DNA of 64,000 nt from the NCBI GenBank assembly GCA_004369045.1, contig ML213510.1:1-64000 (forward strand), in the 5' to 3' direction. Positions within the stretch are counted from its first letter, which is position 1; the number at the start of each line of letters is the position of its first letter. Positions 14,061 to 25,318 of the stretch are shown piece by piece. A program made the translations under genes and the position numbers. Source of the DNA: Heliocybe sulcata. Taxonomy: Eukaryota > Basidiomycota > Agaricomycetes > Gloeophyllales > Gloeophyllaceae. The notes beneath the pieces are model-generated. The model did not search any database, was not told where the DNA came from, and was given only the letters and a program-made list of their open reading frames with translations.

Positions 14061-14970
14061 NNNNNNNNNNNNNNNNNNNNNNNNNNNNNNNNNNNNNNNN
14101 NNNNNNNNNNNNNNNNNNNNNNNNNNNNNNNNNNNNNNNNNNNNNNNNNNNNNNNNNNNNNNNNNNNNNNNNNNNNNNNNNNNNNNNNNNNNNNNNNNNN
14201 NNNNNNNNNNNNNNNNNNNNNNNNNNNNNNNNNNNNNNNNNNNNNNNNNNNNNNNNNNNNNNNNNNNNNNNNNNNNNNNNNNNNNNNNNNNNNNNNNNNN
14301 NNNNNNNNNNNNNNNNNNNNNNNNNNNNNNNNNNNNNNNNNNNNNNNNNNNNNNNNNNNNNNNNNNNNNNNNNNNNNNNNNNNNNNNNNNNNNNNNNNNN
14401 NNNNNNNNNNNNNNNNNNNNNNNNNNNNNNNNNNNNNNNNNNNNNNNNNNNNNNNNNNNNNNNNNNNNNNNNNNNNNNNNNNNNNNNNNNNNNNNNNNNN
14501 NNNNNNNNNNNNNNNNNNNNNNNNNNNNNNNNNNNNNNNNNNNNNNNNNNNNNNNNNNNNNNNNNNNNNNNNNNNNNNNNNNNNNNNNNNNNNNNNNNNN
14601 NNNNNNNNNNNNNNNNNNNNNNNNNNNNNNNNNNNNNNNNNNNNNNNNNNNNNNNNNNNNNNNNNNNNNNNNNNNNNNNNNNNNNNNNNNNNNNNNNNNN
14701 NNNNNNNNNNNNNNNNNNNNNNNNNNNNNNNNNNNNNNNNNNNNNNNNNNNNNNNNNNNNNNNNNNNNNNNNNNNNNNNNNNNNNNNNNNNNNNNNNNNN
14801 NNNNNNNNNNNNNNNNNNNNNNNNNNNNNNNNNNNNNNNNNNNNNNNNNNNNNNNNNNNNNNNNNNNNNNNNNNNNNNNNNNNNNNNNNNNNNNNNNNNN
14901 NNNNNNNNNNNNNNNNNNNNNNNNNNNNNNNNNNNNNNNNNNNNNNNNNNNNNNNNNNNNNNNNNNNNNN
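14061..14970. other. assembly gap (910 Ns)
   Basis: Unsequenced run of N. A repeat enters it on the left, so a collapsed or unresolved mobile element is a likely cause. Open frames reported across it have no meaning. Confidence 1.
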
Positions 14971-15611
14971 GATGTTCAGCCACTCAAGCTCAAGCCTGTG
15001 GGAATACTTACGTAACTCCGCTCATTATCATAATCATTATCATGCAGAGCCACGAGTAACCTCCCGCGCCATCGCGCTCTTCTGGCTCGTGCCCTCTGTG
15101 ACTGGATGTCACAGATAGCGCTCGCCTCGCCGCATCCTTGGAAGATAGTCTGCACCACATCGGAAGAATGAGGCGATCTTGGATCTTTTCTATGCTGATC
15201 AGTTCCGCCTATCAGAATGAAGCTGGCTCGAGCGAACTGTGTTGTAGTCGAGGCCGAAGAAAAAAGAACCAGACGAGCATCCACCGTGGCGATCCGGGCT
15301 TTTCCGGTTGAGGCGCGCAGTACGTTCAACGCTGATGGTGTGCCCTCAACCTCGCAGCCGAGTCAGTCATTCGCCTTCAAGTTGGAGCAGGATGCGGATG
15401 ATCTGGCCATCTCGGGCGGAGCTATTGTACGGCCATCTGGCCATCTCGGGCTGATACTTGTTGCACGTGACAATGCCAGTACTGCTGTTATTACGGTCGA
15501 ACAAGGAGAAAGACGAGCGTGGCAAGCATAATATTGTTACACTAGTGAGTGCTCGCAGTCATGAAGAACGGGTATTTAATTCTCAAAATCGCATACATCG
15601 AGGAGCAATAA
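14971..15611. other. unassigned sequence upstream of DUF7770-like gene
   Basis: Contains a plus-strand frame of 104 codons (15,217-15,531) and a short ATG frame at about 15,559 (MKNGYLILKIAYIEEQ). One of these may hold the missing 5' exon of the next gene, but I cannot choose. Confidence 0.3.
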
Positions 15612-16240
15612 CTTAAACTTCTAGATCGTACGCTCTGCCCCGCAGAAAAACAATATTTCCTGTGGGAGAAATCAAAGCTAACCCCAACCTATTCGATGCG
15701 CCATTAACGTCAATCAGCATAAGAGGCACCGAAATACCTGATGGAAAGGTCTTCCACTTCATCCTTGCCCTTATTCTGCCGGCAGACGAGCAGGGTAGGC
15801 GACGGTCCATCACCCTGAACAACAGCCCCTCCTACACCGATCCCAACAACCTTATGCGAGGGGTTCTGCTCGTGGAATATCACAAAGACGACGACGTCGA
15901 CTATGTCGATGCCAACACTGCTCCTTCTTTCGTGATGTCCCTGTCGCCCGGAGCTACAGCGGCGTCTGTGTGCAACTATCTTCTAACCGAGCACAGCTTC
16001 GAGAAATACGAGTAAGTGAGCTACGCCGTGGAGTTCAAGTCAATACTAACGATCCGAAGCTTCAATACAGATGGACAAGGATGTCGCCACTGGTGTGCGA
16101 CGGCTCTCCAGAAACTCGCAAAAGCCGCCTTTCTGGACTCCGACTTTGAGACCCGGTTCGAGCGATGGGAGACAGATCAGAATGCAAAGTTCGGCTCCAA
16201 ATTCCCCATGCCGCGTATTACGGGATCATTTTACGACTAA
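15612..16240 (+). CDS. DUF7770-like protein, 5' end not resolved
   Basis: Function unknown. The visible part opens without an ATG at about 15,612, so a start exon lies upstream across an unplaced intron. It encodes a mixed alpha/beta protein with PNLFDAPLTSISIRGTEIP, KVFHFILALILP and NNLMRGVLLVEYH, then a 48-base intron (16,012-16,059, branch point TACTAAC). The second exon reads on as YDFNTDGQGCRHWCATALQK and ends with TAA at 16,238-16,240. The block F-x(5)-GxGCRxW preceded by a helix is what I remember of the DUF7770 family, common in basidiomycetes in many copies. The family call is from memory and moderate. No signal peptide can be judged. Confidence 0.55.
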
Positions 16241-16402
16241 TGGGTGAAGGTTATTGATATTCAGACGACAGTGACGGAGAGCAATATTGCCCCGTTCTCA
16301 CCGGCTTGTCAATGTATACCAGTTGCCAAACCGGTCACTAACATCCCAACGAAGTACAAATGGCAGATTATGGTATTCTCAGATAGATACAATACTTGGT
16401 AT

Positions 16403-17879
16403 TCATCCTTGGACATACATCTCGTGCTCTTCGGTGGGGTCTTCGCCCTCTTTATCATCACCAACATCGTCGCCGCTCTCATCTTCCTCCTCCTCCTCAT
16501 CGCTCACATCACTGTCATCGCTCTCTTGGAATGTCAACGAGATGTACTCGTCGCCAATCTGAGCCTGCTCAGCGGGGGCGCGATCGACGTTAGTCTCAGC
16601 AGATGAATCAGAGTTACCAGTAGACGTCTCAGCAGCAGCAGCAATAGCCGGCGCTGAGGGGACCTTGCGACTCCGATTCGCACGAATAACGTGCGGAAGC
16701 TTGCAGCCCTTGGTTTCACAGACGCCTTTCTCCGCAAAGTCGGGACATTCGCGGACGTGATTCTTGTCACAATCCAAGCCCTTCTCGCAGTACCCGAGCA
16801 CTGCAAAGTCACGACAGACGCCCTGACGTTGGCCAAGGCGGACGTGCGGATACGGGCAGTTATCGCGCGTGCACCGGCCGTTGTTAGCGAAGTGCATGCA
16901 CACAGGAGTGCGTTGAGGTGTCGGGTCATGAGAGAGGTTGCAGTCCTGAGCGGTGTTGGGACAGGTACCATGGAGGAAGGGCCAGCAGATCGCTATCTTG
17001 TCTGGGTCATGTTGATATGGGCATGTCAGTCCACGAGGGCAAGAGCCTATAAAGGTGAGACAACGTGAAGCAGAGGCGTCCGATGTACCTTTTGAGTAAA
17101 GCTCGCTGATGCAACACGGCAGGCCACGCACCTGTTGTGGTGAAACGCGGGCAAGGCTTGTCCAGGACCCTCTGTCGTTTGGGATTCTTGCGTGCTCTGT
17201 AGGCAGTGTTAGCGGTACGATAGCCAGGCTTGAGAGGTTGACGGACTGATATGGCCGGACGTTGTTATTCAAGGTCATGTTCCGATTCGGTCTCCCGGTC
17301 ATACGAGCATGGGAGGTTCTTGGTTTGTACTGGCGGGTACTGTTGATAAGATGCCCTGCAGCATTCCTCGCGTAGTCTGGCCGAGGTCTCGGGGGACGGG
17401 AAACGGGCCTCATAACAGGGACAGAAGAGGGCTTAGGAACTAGGAAAGGTCAACGCATAAGGAGGGGACGCTAACTACAGACTAGGATAACAGAAGAACA
17501 GTCAATTGAGACCTGTACTTACGGTCTTTGCGTACTAAGGAGCGACCCGAAGACTCGAAGGCAATCCCTCCGATGACTACTTCCTTCTTCTCGACATTGA
17601 CAGGCGGAGGCCGCGAGGGAGGCCTGCTAGTCGACGCAGCAGGAATCGAGGGCCTAAATGTACTACTACTAGGCGGCCTGTAATTCGGATTCACGTAGAC
17701 ATTACTCCTGGGACGTGGTTGGTAGGTGCTGGTCCTTGGGTGTTGACCGGATTTGGCGCTGTTGATTGAAGCTGACATGCTCTCGGTCGCGATTCCAGAC
17801 AGGCAGACGAGGCAAACTCACCTGTAAGACGGGCGATTTCGAGCTTTAGAGCTGCATCAGACGTAGAGGGGGAAGCCAT
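16403..17879 (-). CDS. CCCH-type zinc-finger protein with five tandem fingers
   Basis: Likely a nuclear RNA-binding protein; the five closely spaced fingers resemble the ZC3H3/Smicl and CPSF30-related group, which act in mRNA 3' processing and export. Exon 1 is 17,879-17,822 (MASPSTSDAALKLEIARLTG). A Pro/Ser/Arg-rich linker follows, then the finger array: SCPRGLTCPYQHD, ICWPFLHGTCPNTAQDCNLSH, VCMHFANNGRCTRDNCPYPH, VCRDFAVLGYCEKGLDCDKNH and ECPDFAEKGVCETKGCKLPH, each of the C-x(7-9)-C-x(4-6)-C-x3-H type. The C-terminus is strongly acidic (runs of Asp/Glu near 16,500) and ends MYVQG at 16,403. Four exons are inferred, with an intron splitting the first finger. The exact orthology is not settled. 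Confidence 0.85.
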
Positions 17880-18023
17880 GATGGAGAGCGGAAAGCAAGA
17901 ACTTACGCGTTGGAAGCCGACAAGGGCATGTATAAGCCAGGAAGTGGGAGCTATAAATAAATACAAATAATAGCCACATTCCTCAAATCCATACTTAATC
18001 CAAGGCGCTTCCGACTTGTTATA

Positions 18024-20551
18024 TTAGCTGTTGACAAACCGCCTAACTACTCCAGCCAGCTCATCGTCCACGTCAATAAGACTCTCCTGCTTCCTTGACA
18101 CCTCCATGAATACCGACCCGTCCACCGAGTTACCCTCCTTATCGATCCCCAGGCCGCGCTTTGAGATATGCCAGTGCTGTGGCTGCTGGCCTCTTGAGAA
18201 GATCTCCACAATGCTCGTATCTCTGCTCCCGTTGCCAATAAAACACGTATCATATACAAGAAAGGTGTGAGTAGCGTACCTCGAAAGAAGCTGGTGCCCA
18301 TCGTACAGGTGCTCCGATGTCGACTTGAAGCCATCGCTCGTGACCGTCCACGGCCCTCGCGAGATAACATGCCTGTTCTGAGGCTGCAGGATCTTAGCCA
18401 CAGATGGGAGTTGAGCATCAGCACCGGCGCTGTGGATTGCATTGGTTCAGTGTGTCTCGCGAACTCGAAGAGACTCTTGAACCGACCGCTTCCGCTCCTC
18501 GTCATCCTTGATCGCCCGCCGTATATCCTTCAGGACGACCGCCGACCTTTCTGCCAACAACTGCAGGTCACCCTCCTCAAATCCATCCTCATCCTCAGAT
18601 AGTACTGCGAGCGTGAAACGATTTTTCTACTCCCAATGTTAACAGTATCATAAGCAATAACAGGATGTTTGACCCTACACTGAGATAGTACAACCGTCTC
18701 CGCTTCGTTGCGACTGGATCTTCGCTGTCAGCAACATATACGCTAGTCACCGAAAAGGTCGGCGGAGGCTCCGACAAGTCCACCTGTGACGAGCCAGGAC
18801 TGGGGTCTGCACAGACCGTCGAGGGAGCGAGCGAAGCTGTCTCACTCCCGACAGTGGAAGTTGATACGCTCGGAGCGAGACGTTCAGCATCTTGGGTATG
18901 CACTGAGACAATTGTTGTGTCGACCTCTGATGTTGGACCAGTGGATCCTACCGTCTCTATGGCGACAGGCAGCCCGGTTGCATTCAGTGGGCTCTCAACT
19001 GGCGAGTCGGTGACAGGAATCATCGCAGCAGCATCTTCTGATGGATTCGGTGCCTCTGTAACCTCGATTGTCGGTTTAATGTCAGTGGTTCCAGGTGGTA
19101 CTGAAGGCGTTGATTGAGCATCTCTGGTGTCCTGTCCATTATCTGCCCCGGCAGGTTCGTTTGCAGCTCCGACGCTCTGATTCTCAGACACTTTTTCCTG
19201 CGAAGCAGCATTCTCGCCCAGTCTTGAGGGGCCACGGGCAGTTCCAGTAGACTTTCTCGCTTGGCCTTTTCCAAAAGACAAATAACCCGGCCAGCTCCAC
19301 TTCCGAACATCCATGCTGCCCAAGTCCATGTTCACGCTGACATTCGGCATAGCGAGGAATCCAGAGAGAGACCCTCCCCGTTGATGTCCAGAACTAGCCC
19401 TGATGGTGCCGTTCTTGGTAAGTAAGGGATCATTGGCGAGGGGATCCAGTGGAGAGGTAGACGGTGGCGTCCTGGATGAGGAAGCTATGCTATTGAGAGC
19501 TTGTAGAGCTTTTTTGCTCGATTTCCGGGAGGCGGCTGGGCGTTGAGGTTGAGATGTGATGGACAGGAGGTGGCGGGCGAGAGTAGATGGGAGGTCGGAC
19601 GACCTGAACTGGGTTGATGGGACAAAGTGAGGAGAGCAGAGCAGGAATGGTACAGCCGGAGATGTGATACCACATGTTAGAGTATCAACGATTGGAGTCA
19701 TGGCCTTGCATAGAGGATGTAGAGAAACACCTGTGCTCGGTAAATAAGCTCGGATACCATCATAACGCGGGACTGGACAGACCAAGGTGGTCACTGAACT
19801 CAGAATCATCGTCTATATCCCATTTCCACGCCCATATGGTGAAGAAGCGCTCCAGACAGGATTCTAGTGCTTGCTGACCCAGGATATCAAGGATCGAGGT
19901 AAAGGAACCATGTTTTACCTAAGGCCAGGTAAGGAAATGGGGGAAGCGAAACAAGTCAGTATACCTTGAATAGCTCGTACCCACGAAGAAGATGCCCGCG
20001 GAGTGCAAGATCATGAAGGGAGCTGTCGTGGTAGTCATAGGTCGGCTCCGCCTCTTTGCCTTTGCCTTTGGACTGGTCCTGCTCTCGTGCCTTCTCCTTG
20101 GCCCTGGCCTTGCCCTTGTTGGCAGGCGCGCGAGGTATCTTGGGCGTCTTTGCTAGCTCAAAGCACTGACGCTGATTTAATAGAGTAGGCGATCGGGTGG
20201 AACCAGGCTCACAGCATGTATCCAATAGTCTGGCTCTGGAGAGACCATAACCATACGTCTCGTCTGCGAATGGACATTATCGCAGACTCCCTCCGAGAAC
20301 ATGCTGGCTTTCTTGTTACATGCAATCCTAATTCTGCATTGTAGGACTCACTCTGCGAAGTTCACCAGCGCCTTGGCCAGGCCCACCTGCCTCAGGATGC
20401 GGTCCCGGGATACGGCACGCTCGCGCGCTGTGTAGAACAGGATATGGGCTTGCTCTTCGGCATCCTCATCGTGTTTATCGTATGTCGGCCGCGGCTGCAG
20501 GGTTGGATTGTAAATTGTCAGATACAGAAGACCCGGAGGGAGTCTGCTCAT
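18024..20551 (-). CDS. CCZ1: CCZ1, subunit of the Mon1-Ccz1 Rab7/Ypt7 exchange factor
   Basis: With Mon1, Ccz1 activates the Rab GTPase Ypt7 on late endosomes, vacuoles and autophagosomes. The start exon (20,551) encodes MSRLPPGLLYLTIYNPTLQP and then EEQAHILFYTARERAVSRDR and QVGLAKALVNFA, the longin-type opening of fungal CCZ1. After an intron come VHSQTRRMVMVSPEPDYWIH, a Lys/Arg-rich insert and SLHDLALRGHLLRGYELFK. The middle exon carries HPLCKAMTPIVDTLTCGI and a long low-complexity Ser/Thr/Pro region. The C-terminal exons give LYYLSV, RFTLAVLSEDEDGFEEGD and, at the end, SVFMEVSRKQESLIDVDDE before the stop at 18,024-18,026. It is head-to-head with the deubiquitinase gene, 162 bases between start codons. 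Some internal exon borders are uncertain. Confidence 0.85.
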
Positions 20552-20713
20552 GTCCTCAGCTAAGTCATGTCGTGGCTGTGGACTGCGAAATGAGGCCTGA
20601 GAGGGACATAATGTGGCGTGGGAGAACAGACTTGTGGACGCGTCCTCGCACCTGCGCACCAGTCCCATCATTCCAGTGCATTCCACCTTTTGTCTCCCTT
20701 CTCTTTCCATGCA
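20552..20713. promoter_or_regulatory. shared divergent promoter region of CCZ1 and USP
   Basis: Only 162 bases separate the two start codons, so both promoters and 5' untranslated regions must overlap here or extend into the neighbouring gene. No TATA or named factor site is claimed. Confidence 0.55.
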
Positions 20714-23700
20714 ATGGTCTCGCTACCCTCGCCATCATCATCGCCGACCTTGAACCCGCAAGAATCTTCATCGAGCTCGTCTGGTCGTAAACGGCAGCGC
20801 TCGCTTTCCATGCAATCCGACGCCTCATCCGCCAAACGATCGGCCTCCGAAGGGCCCTACCAGGAGTCGCCACCACAGGCCTCGCATTCAAATGCCATGG
20901 CTCATGATAATGATACTCAGATGAGTGAACTTGATGCAGAAGACAACTTGGAGCCTCCATCTTCTTCACCTGCCACCACTAGTGTGCCCAAGTACACACT
21001 CATGACAGGTCCAAAAAAACTCGAGGCTGTCGCATTAGTCAAACCAGTCCCCATGTCCGCAGGACAGACATGGTATGTTGTATCTAGAGCATGGTACAGG
21101 CGATGGGAGAAGGCATGCACCGGCCAGGTGGACAAGGATGGACCAGTAGAAGAAAAGGATCTTGGGCCTGTAGACAACTCGGACATCCTCGACAAGGACG
21201 GTAATCTACTCACATCTGTCACAGAAGGTGTGGATGTTGAGTTTGTGCCGAAATCAGTCTGGAGGATGCTTGAACATTGGTGAGTCTCATTTCGGCTACG
21301 AACAATCTAATACCTAGGGTTGAGCTGAACTCGGGTCAATCAAGGTACGGTGAATGTGAAACGCCTATATCTAGAGCAGTCATTCTCCGAGGCATCTCGC
21401 GACAGCCAGTCCTGGAGATCCACGTCCCCCGATTCCGAGTCTTTCGTCTCACCCAAAGCCCTGATCCATTCAAGTCAAACGCCACTCCCGTACATGTCTC
21501 CGCTAGTTCGATGTCCACGGTCTCAGAGCTACTTCACCGACTACGACACGCCGTCGCGCCCGAAGATCCCGAAAATTACGTTATCTACCGGGTCGATAAC
21601 GATGACCTGGAGGGCAGTCATTGTACCGTGCAGCAGCTTTTAACCTCGCAAATGGAGAAAATTCCAGAGAGTGAAGAAAATATCGAAGCATCGACAATTA
21701 GTTCCGGAGATACATTTGTGGTGGAGGTACAGGAGGATGGGAAGTGGCTCGTTGGCCCGCACGTCGCTGTAGGATCTGGGGCCAACGCCCGGCCCACTGT
21801 AAATGCTTCCACCGAGACTGCCCCTCTGTTTACCGAAGACAATGCATTCTTCGGACGGAGCCCTCCTGCGTCACAATTAAAAAATGCCGTTAGCAAGACG
21901 ACCTCCGACGCCTCCGCCTTCAAACCGTCCTCCGCTCTCGTATCCACTCCGTCTAGTCGTTCAAAGTCATTGCAGGAACCAGGTAGTCTCGGTTTGGGAA
22001 ACATGTAAGTGAGCTGGCGTGTGCATAGCCCGGCCAACTGACGTGCGTATTCAGGGGTAACACATGTTTCATGAACTCGGCACTGCAATGCCTGGCACAT
22101 ACGAAGGAGCTGACAGAGTATTTCCTGAGTGCGTTTTATCCATTTGTCCAGGGAATACCATCCCTGCCATACATGCACGTCTCACGCACGCGTTCGTCCA
22201 TCTCGCTTCCTAGCGGGCGTCTTCCAGGACGAACTGAACCCAGACAACCCGCTCGGCATGCACGGTGCGATTGCGGAGGCCTTCGGTGCGCTTCTCCAGC
22301 GGATATGGGCGACGAACTCCGTCTCGTCGTCGTACTCGCCGAGGGAGTTTAAGCAGGCGCTGCAGAGATTTGCGCCGCAGTTCAGCGGGTACCAGCAACA
22401 CGACTCACAGGAACTTGTGGCATTCCTGCTCGATGGGCTTCATGAAGATCTCAATCGGATCAAGAAGAAGCCGTATGTGGAGAAGCCCGACTGGGAGGGA
22501 GGTGGGGATAAGGAGCTCATTGAGTTGGCGAAGAAGTCGTGGGATGGGTACCTACTTCGCAACGATAGTGTGATCGTCGACCTGTTCCAAGGGCAGTATA
22601 GAAGCACTCTGGTCTGCCCTGAGTGTCGAAAGGTGAGAATGTATCCTGCGAGTGGTGTTTGAGTTGTTGATCATATATGGGCGCCCACAGGTCTCCATCA
22701 CGTTCGATCCGTTCATGTATCTAACTTTGCCTTTGCCGGTGAAGAAGAAATGGAAGCATGAGATCTACTACGTCCCTTGGGATCTCAACAAGCAGCATGT
22801 AAAGGTGATACTACTCGGTTCATTGTCCGCGCAGACTGTCTGACGATTGGAATCCTCTCAGCTCCCCATTGAGATCAATCGCGATGCGTCCTTCAAGGAA
22901 CTGAGGCAACTCCTTGGAAGATGGATGGGCGCTCCGCCTGACAATGTATGCCATATTTCCGATAGCTGAGATAGCAAGCTCACGTTTTTCCCCAGCTTCT
23001 CCCATTGGAAATATTCAGCCACCGGTTTTACAAGCTTTTCGACGATAACTGTCTTTGTGGAGACGTGGGCGCCAGCGACACTATTGTCTGCTTCGAGCTA
23101 CCTTGCAATGCTCAACTGAGCCCAAAATACAAGCGGCAGCCTGGTGATCCATTCATCATGCCTGTTTTCCTCTGCGATGTCACTCCATCTCGCGTGTCGT
23201 CGTATGGTCGATCCAATAATGCCAGTCTATTCGGGTATCCGTTCATATCCGTCATCACCGATGAGCAAGCGCGGAGTTTCGATCTGATGTATGGTGCCGT
23301 GGTAGAGCGTCTATCTCGATGGACGGCCAATGCGAGGCATCTATACTCTTGGGAGGAAGGTACCGCGGATGATATGGAAGAAGTACCAATTCCGATTGCT
23401 GGTTTTCCGTCTGTCATTTCCGTCACGGAGTTCAAGGAGAACGGCGACATCGTGACTGTGGACGAAGCTGTACCGGAGGAGGGTGACATCGTTGATGAGA
23501 AGACGGAGCTCGTCCAAGAAGACGTTACCATGAATGGTAGTCCTGGAGGGGTTCCCAAGATCACTGGGCCCAAGCAAGATGTCTTCAACTTGCGGCTACA
23601 ATCTGGACATGAGAAGTTCGGTTCTGGTTACGGTAGCAATGGGCTCAGTATTCCATGGGAGAAGCGGGAAGAGGCTGCACGGAGAGCGTCACCTGGAGAC

Positions 23701-25104
23701 CCCGCCCCTGTCCTCCTACAGGAGGGCGACGCGTTCTTTTGCGAGTTTGATGAGTACATGAAAGATCTCTTCTTCGGGGACACAAAGTCGTCTTGGGAGC
23801 ATGCTCTCTGGGAGCGCTTTGAGACCGTCATCCATCCAGAGTACGAGGAAGCGAAGAAGTCGGCGGAGAAGACGCAGAATCGTGGTATTTCGCTCCAGGA
23901 TTGCATGGCGGAGTTCACCAGAGAGGAGCAGCTCGGTGAGGACGACCTATGGTACTGCCCCCAATGCAAGGAGCACCGGCAAGCGACCAAAAAATTTGAC
24001 CTGTGGACGGTGCCAGATATTCTTGTGGTGCACCTCAAGCGGTTCAGCAACAGCCGGATGCTCCGGGACAAGATAGACGCTTTCGTGGATTTCCCGGTAG
24101 AGGGTCTGGATCTCACTGAATTGGCAGGAGAGCGGCAAACGGCGAAGAACTTGCGGGCTCAGGGTCTTGACGTCAGTGAATTCGGGGATCTGGATGGACC
24201 GCTCATCTATGATTTGTACGCCGTGGACGAGCACTTGGGTGGACTTGGAGGAGGACACTACCGAGCGTACGCTCACAACCATGTCACGGACAAGTGGTAT
24301 CATTTCGACGACTCCTTCGTGACACCTGCCAAACCTACGGACGCTGTGGTAAGCCTGGTCAGGAATGCGTATAAGTACTTCGCTGACTTTCCACTCCAGA
24401 ACGCCAATGCCTACCTACTCTTCTACAAGCGACGCACCAGTAGACCACTTGGCGGAAAGACACACGCCAAGATAGAAGAGGCGCGTTCAAAACCCCATCA
24501 TTACCCGAATAGCAGCGAGGCTGATGCTGACATCGCCGCCCACGATTCGCAACTCCCCCTCTCGCCCGACGCTGTAGCGCCGGTCTCAGGCCTGACCAAG
24601 GACCTACTCTTCTCCTCCATGGGCCTGTCCTCTGCCCTCCCCTACCGCAACCTCCCCAGTCCCGTTATCTCTTCCGGCTCGTCTCCGCCCCTGCTCGACG
24701 ACGGCGACGGCGAAATCGAGCCTCCGTCTTTTGATGACTCACAATTCGACGACCTCCTGGCGAGCAGCAACGATCCCGATCCCCTCGGGTTCGCGAATAA
24801 GCGCTTCGACTTCCCGAGCCCGTCGAGCCACGCGTCGCCCACGTCGTCGAACGAAGTGGAGGTGGACGACGAGGATCGGGTGGATAACTGGATGAACTTT
24901 CCCCCGAGTGCACCTGCGCCTGCGAAGATGTGGGACGTGGATTATAAGCCGGAGGAGAGCCAGAGTCCGCTGCCGAGCAGTAGTGACGGGCTGTCGCCAG
25001 TGTTGTCGCCGGTGTCGGATAACCCCTTTACGGAGGCGGCAGGCGAAGGGGACTTGGAGCCTCCGGATATTAGCAGCTCGCATTCTACAAGGGGTCTGGT
25101 CTAA
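20714..25104 (+). CDS. ubiquitin-specific protease, Ubp12/USP4-15 type
   Basis: Removes ubiquitin from substrates. About seven exons give roughly 1,350 residues. A low-complexity Ser-rich N-terminus precedes a DUSP-like domain (QTWYVVSRAWYRRWEKACTG, then VDVEFVPKSVWRML) and a ubiquitin-like region. The catalytic domain opens with the Cys box GLGNMGNTCFMNSALQCL, created across an intron, followed by DELNPDNPLGMHGAIAEAF and QQHDSQELVAFLLDGLHEDL. Zinc-binding pairs occur in LVCPECRKV and WYCPQCKEH. The His box is HLGGLGGGHYRAYAHN, followed by KWYHFDDSFV. A Ser/Pro/Asp-rich tail of about 200 residues ends at 25,104. All catalytic features are present. The start is the first ATG giving an uninterrupted first exon. 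It shares a short promoter region with CCZ1 and converges with the DAK gene. Confidence 0.92.
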
Positions 25105-25318
25105 GGACGTCCGGATCTGTAGCTTATCATGTTTAATCGCATACATACACATTGTAGTCTCAAGTTCTGTCCTTGCTATCACTCGCATTGTCACGAAGTA
25201 CAATCCATCGTATCATCATACAGCAACAACGTTTACAGTGTACAACATGGGCTGGTATGCGAATGTTACAGTACTGTTACACTTATGCTCGAGTTCAAAG
25301 CAGACAGATGTCGGGCCT

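Noticed and set aside
13904-15118. Open frames running through the N block
   Set aside because: Ns translate as X without stops; these frames carry no information.
16244-16606. Plus-strand frame with hydrophobic stretches after the DUF7770-like gene
   Set aside because: The hydrophobic Leu/Ile/Ser runs are the antisense of the Asp/Glu-rich tail of the CCCH zinc-finger gene.
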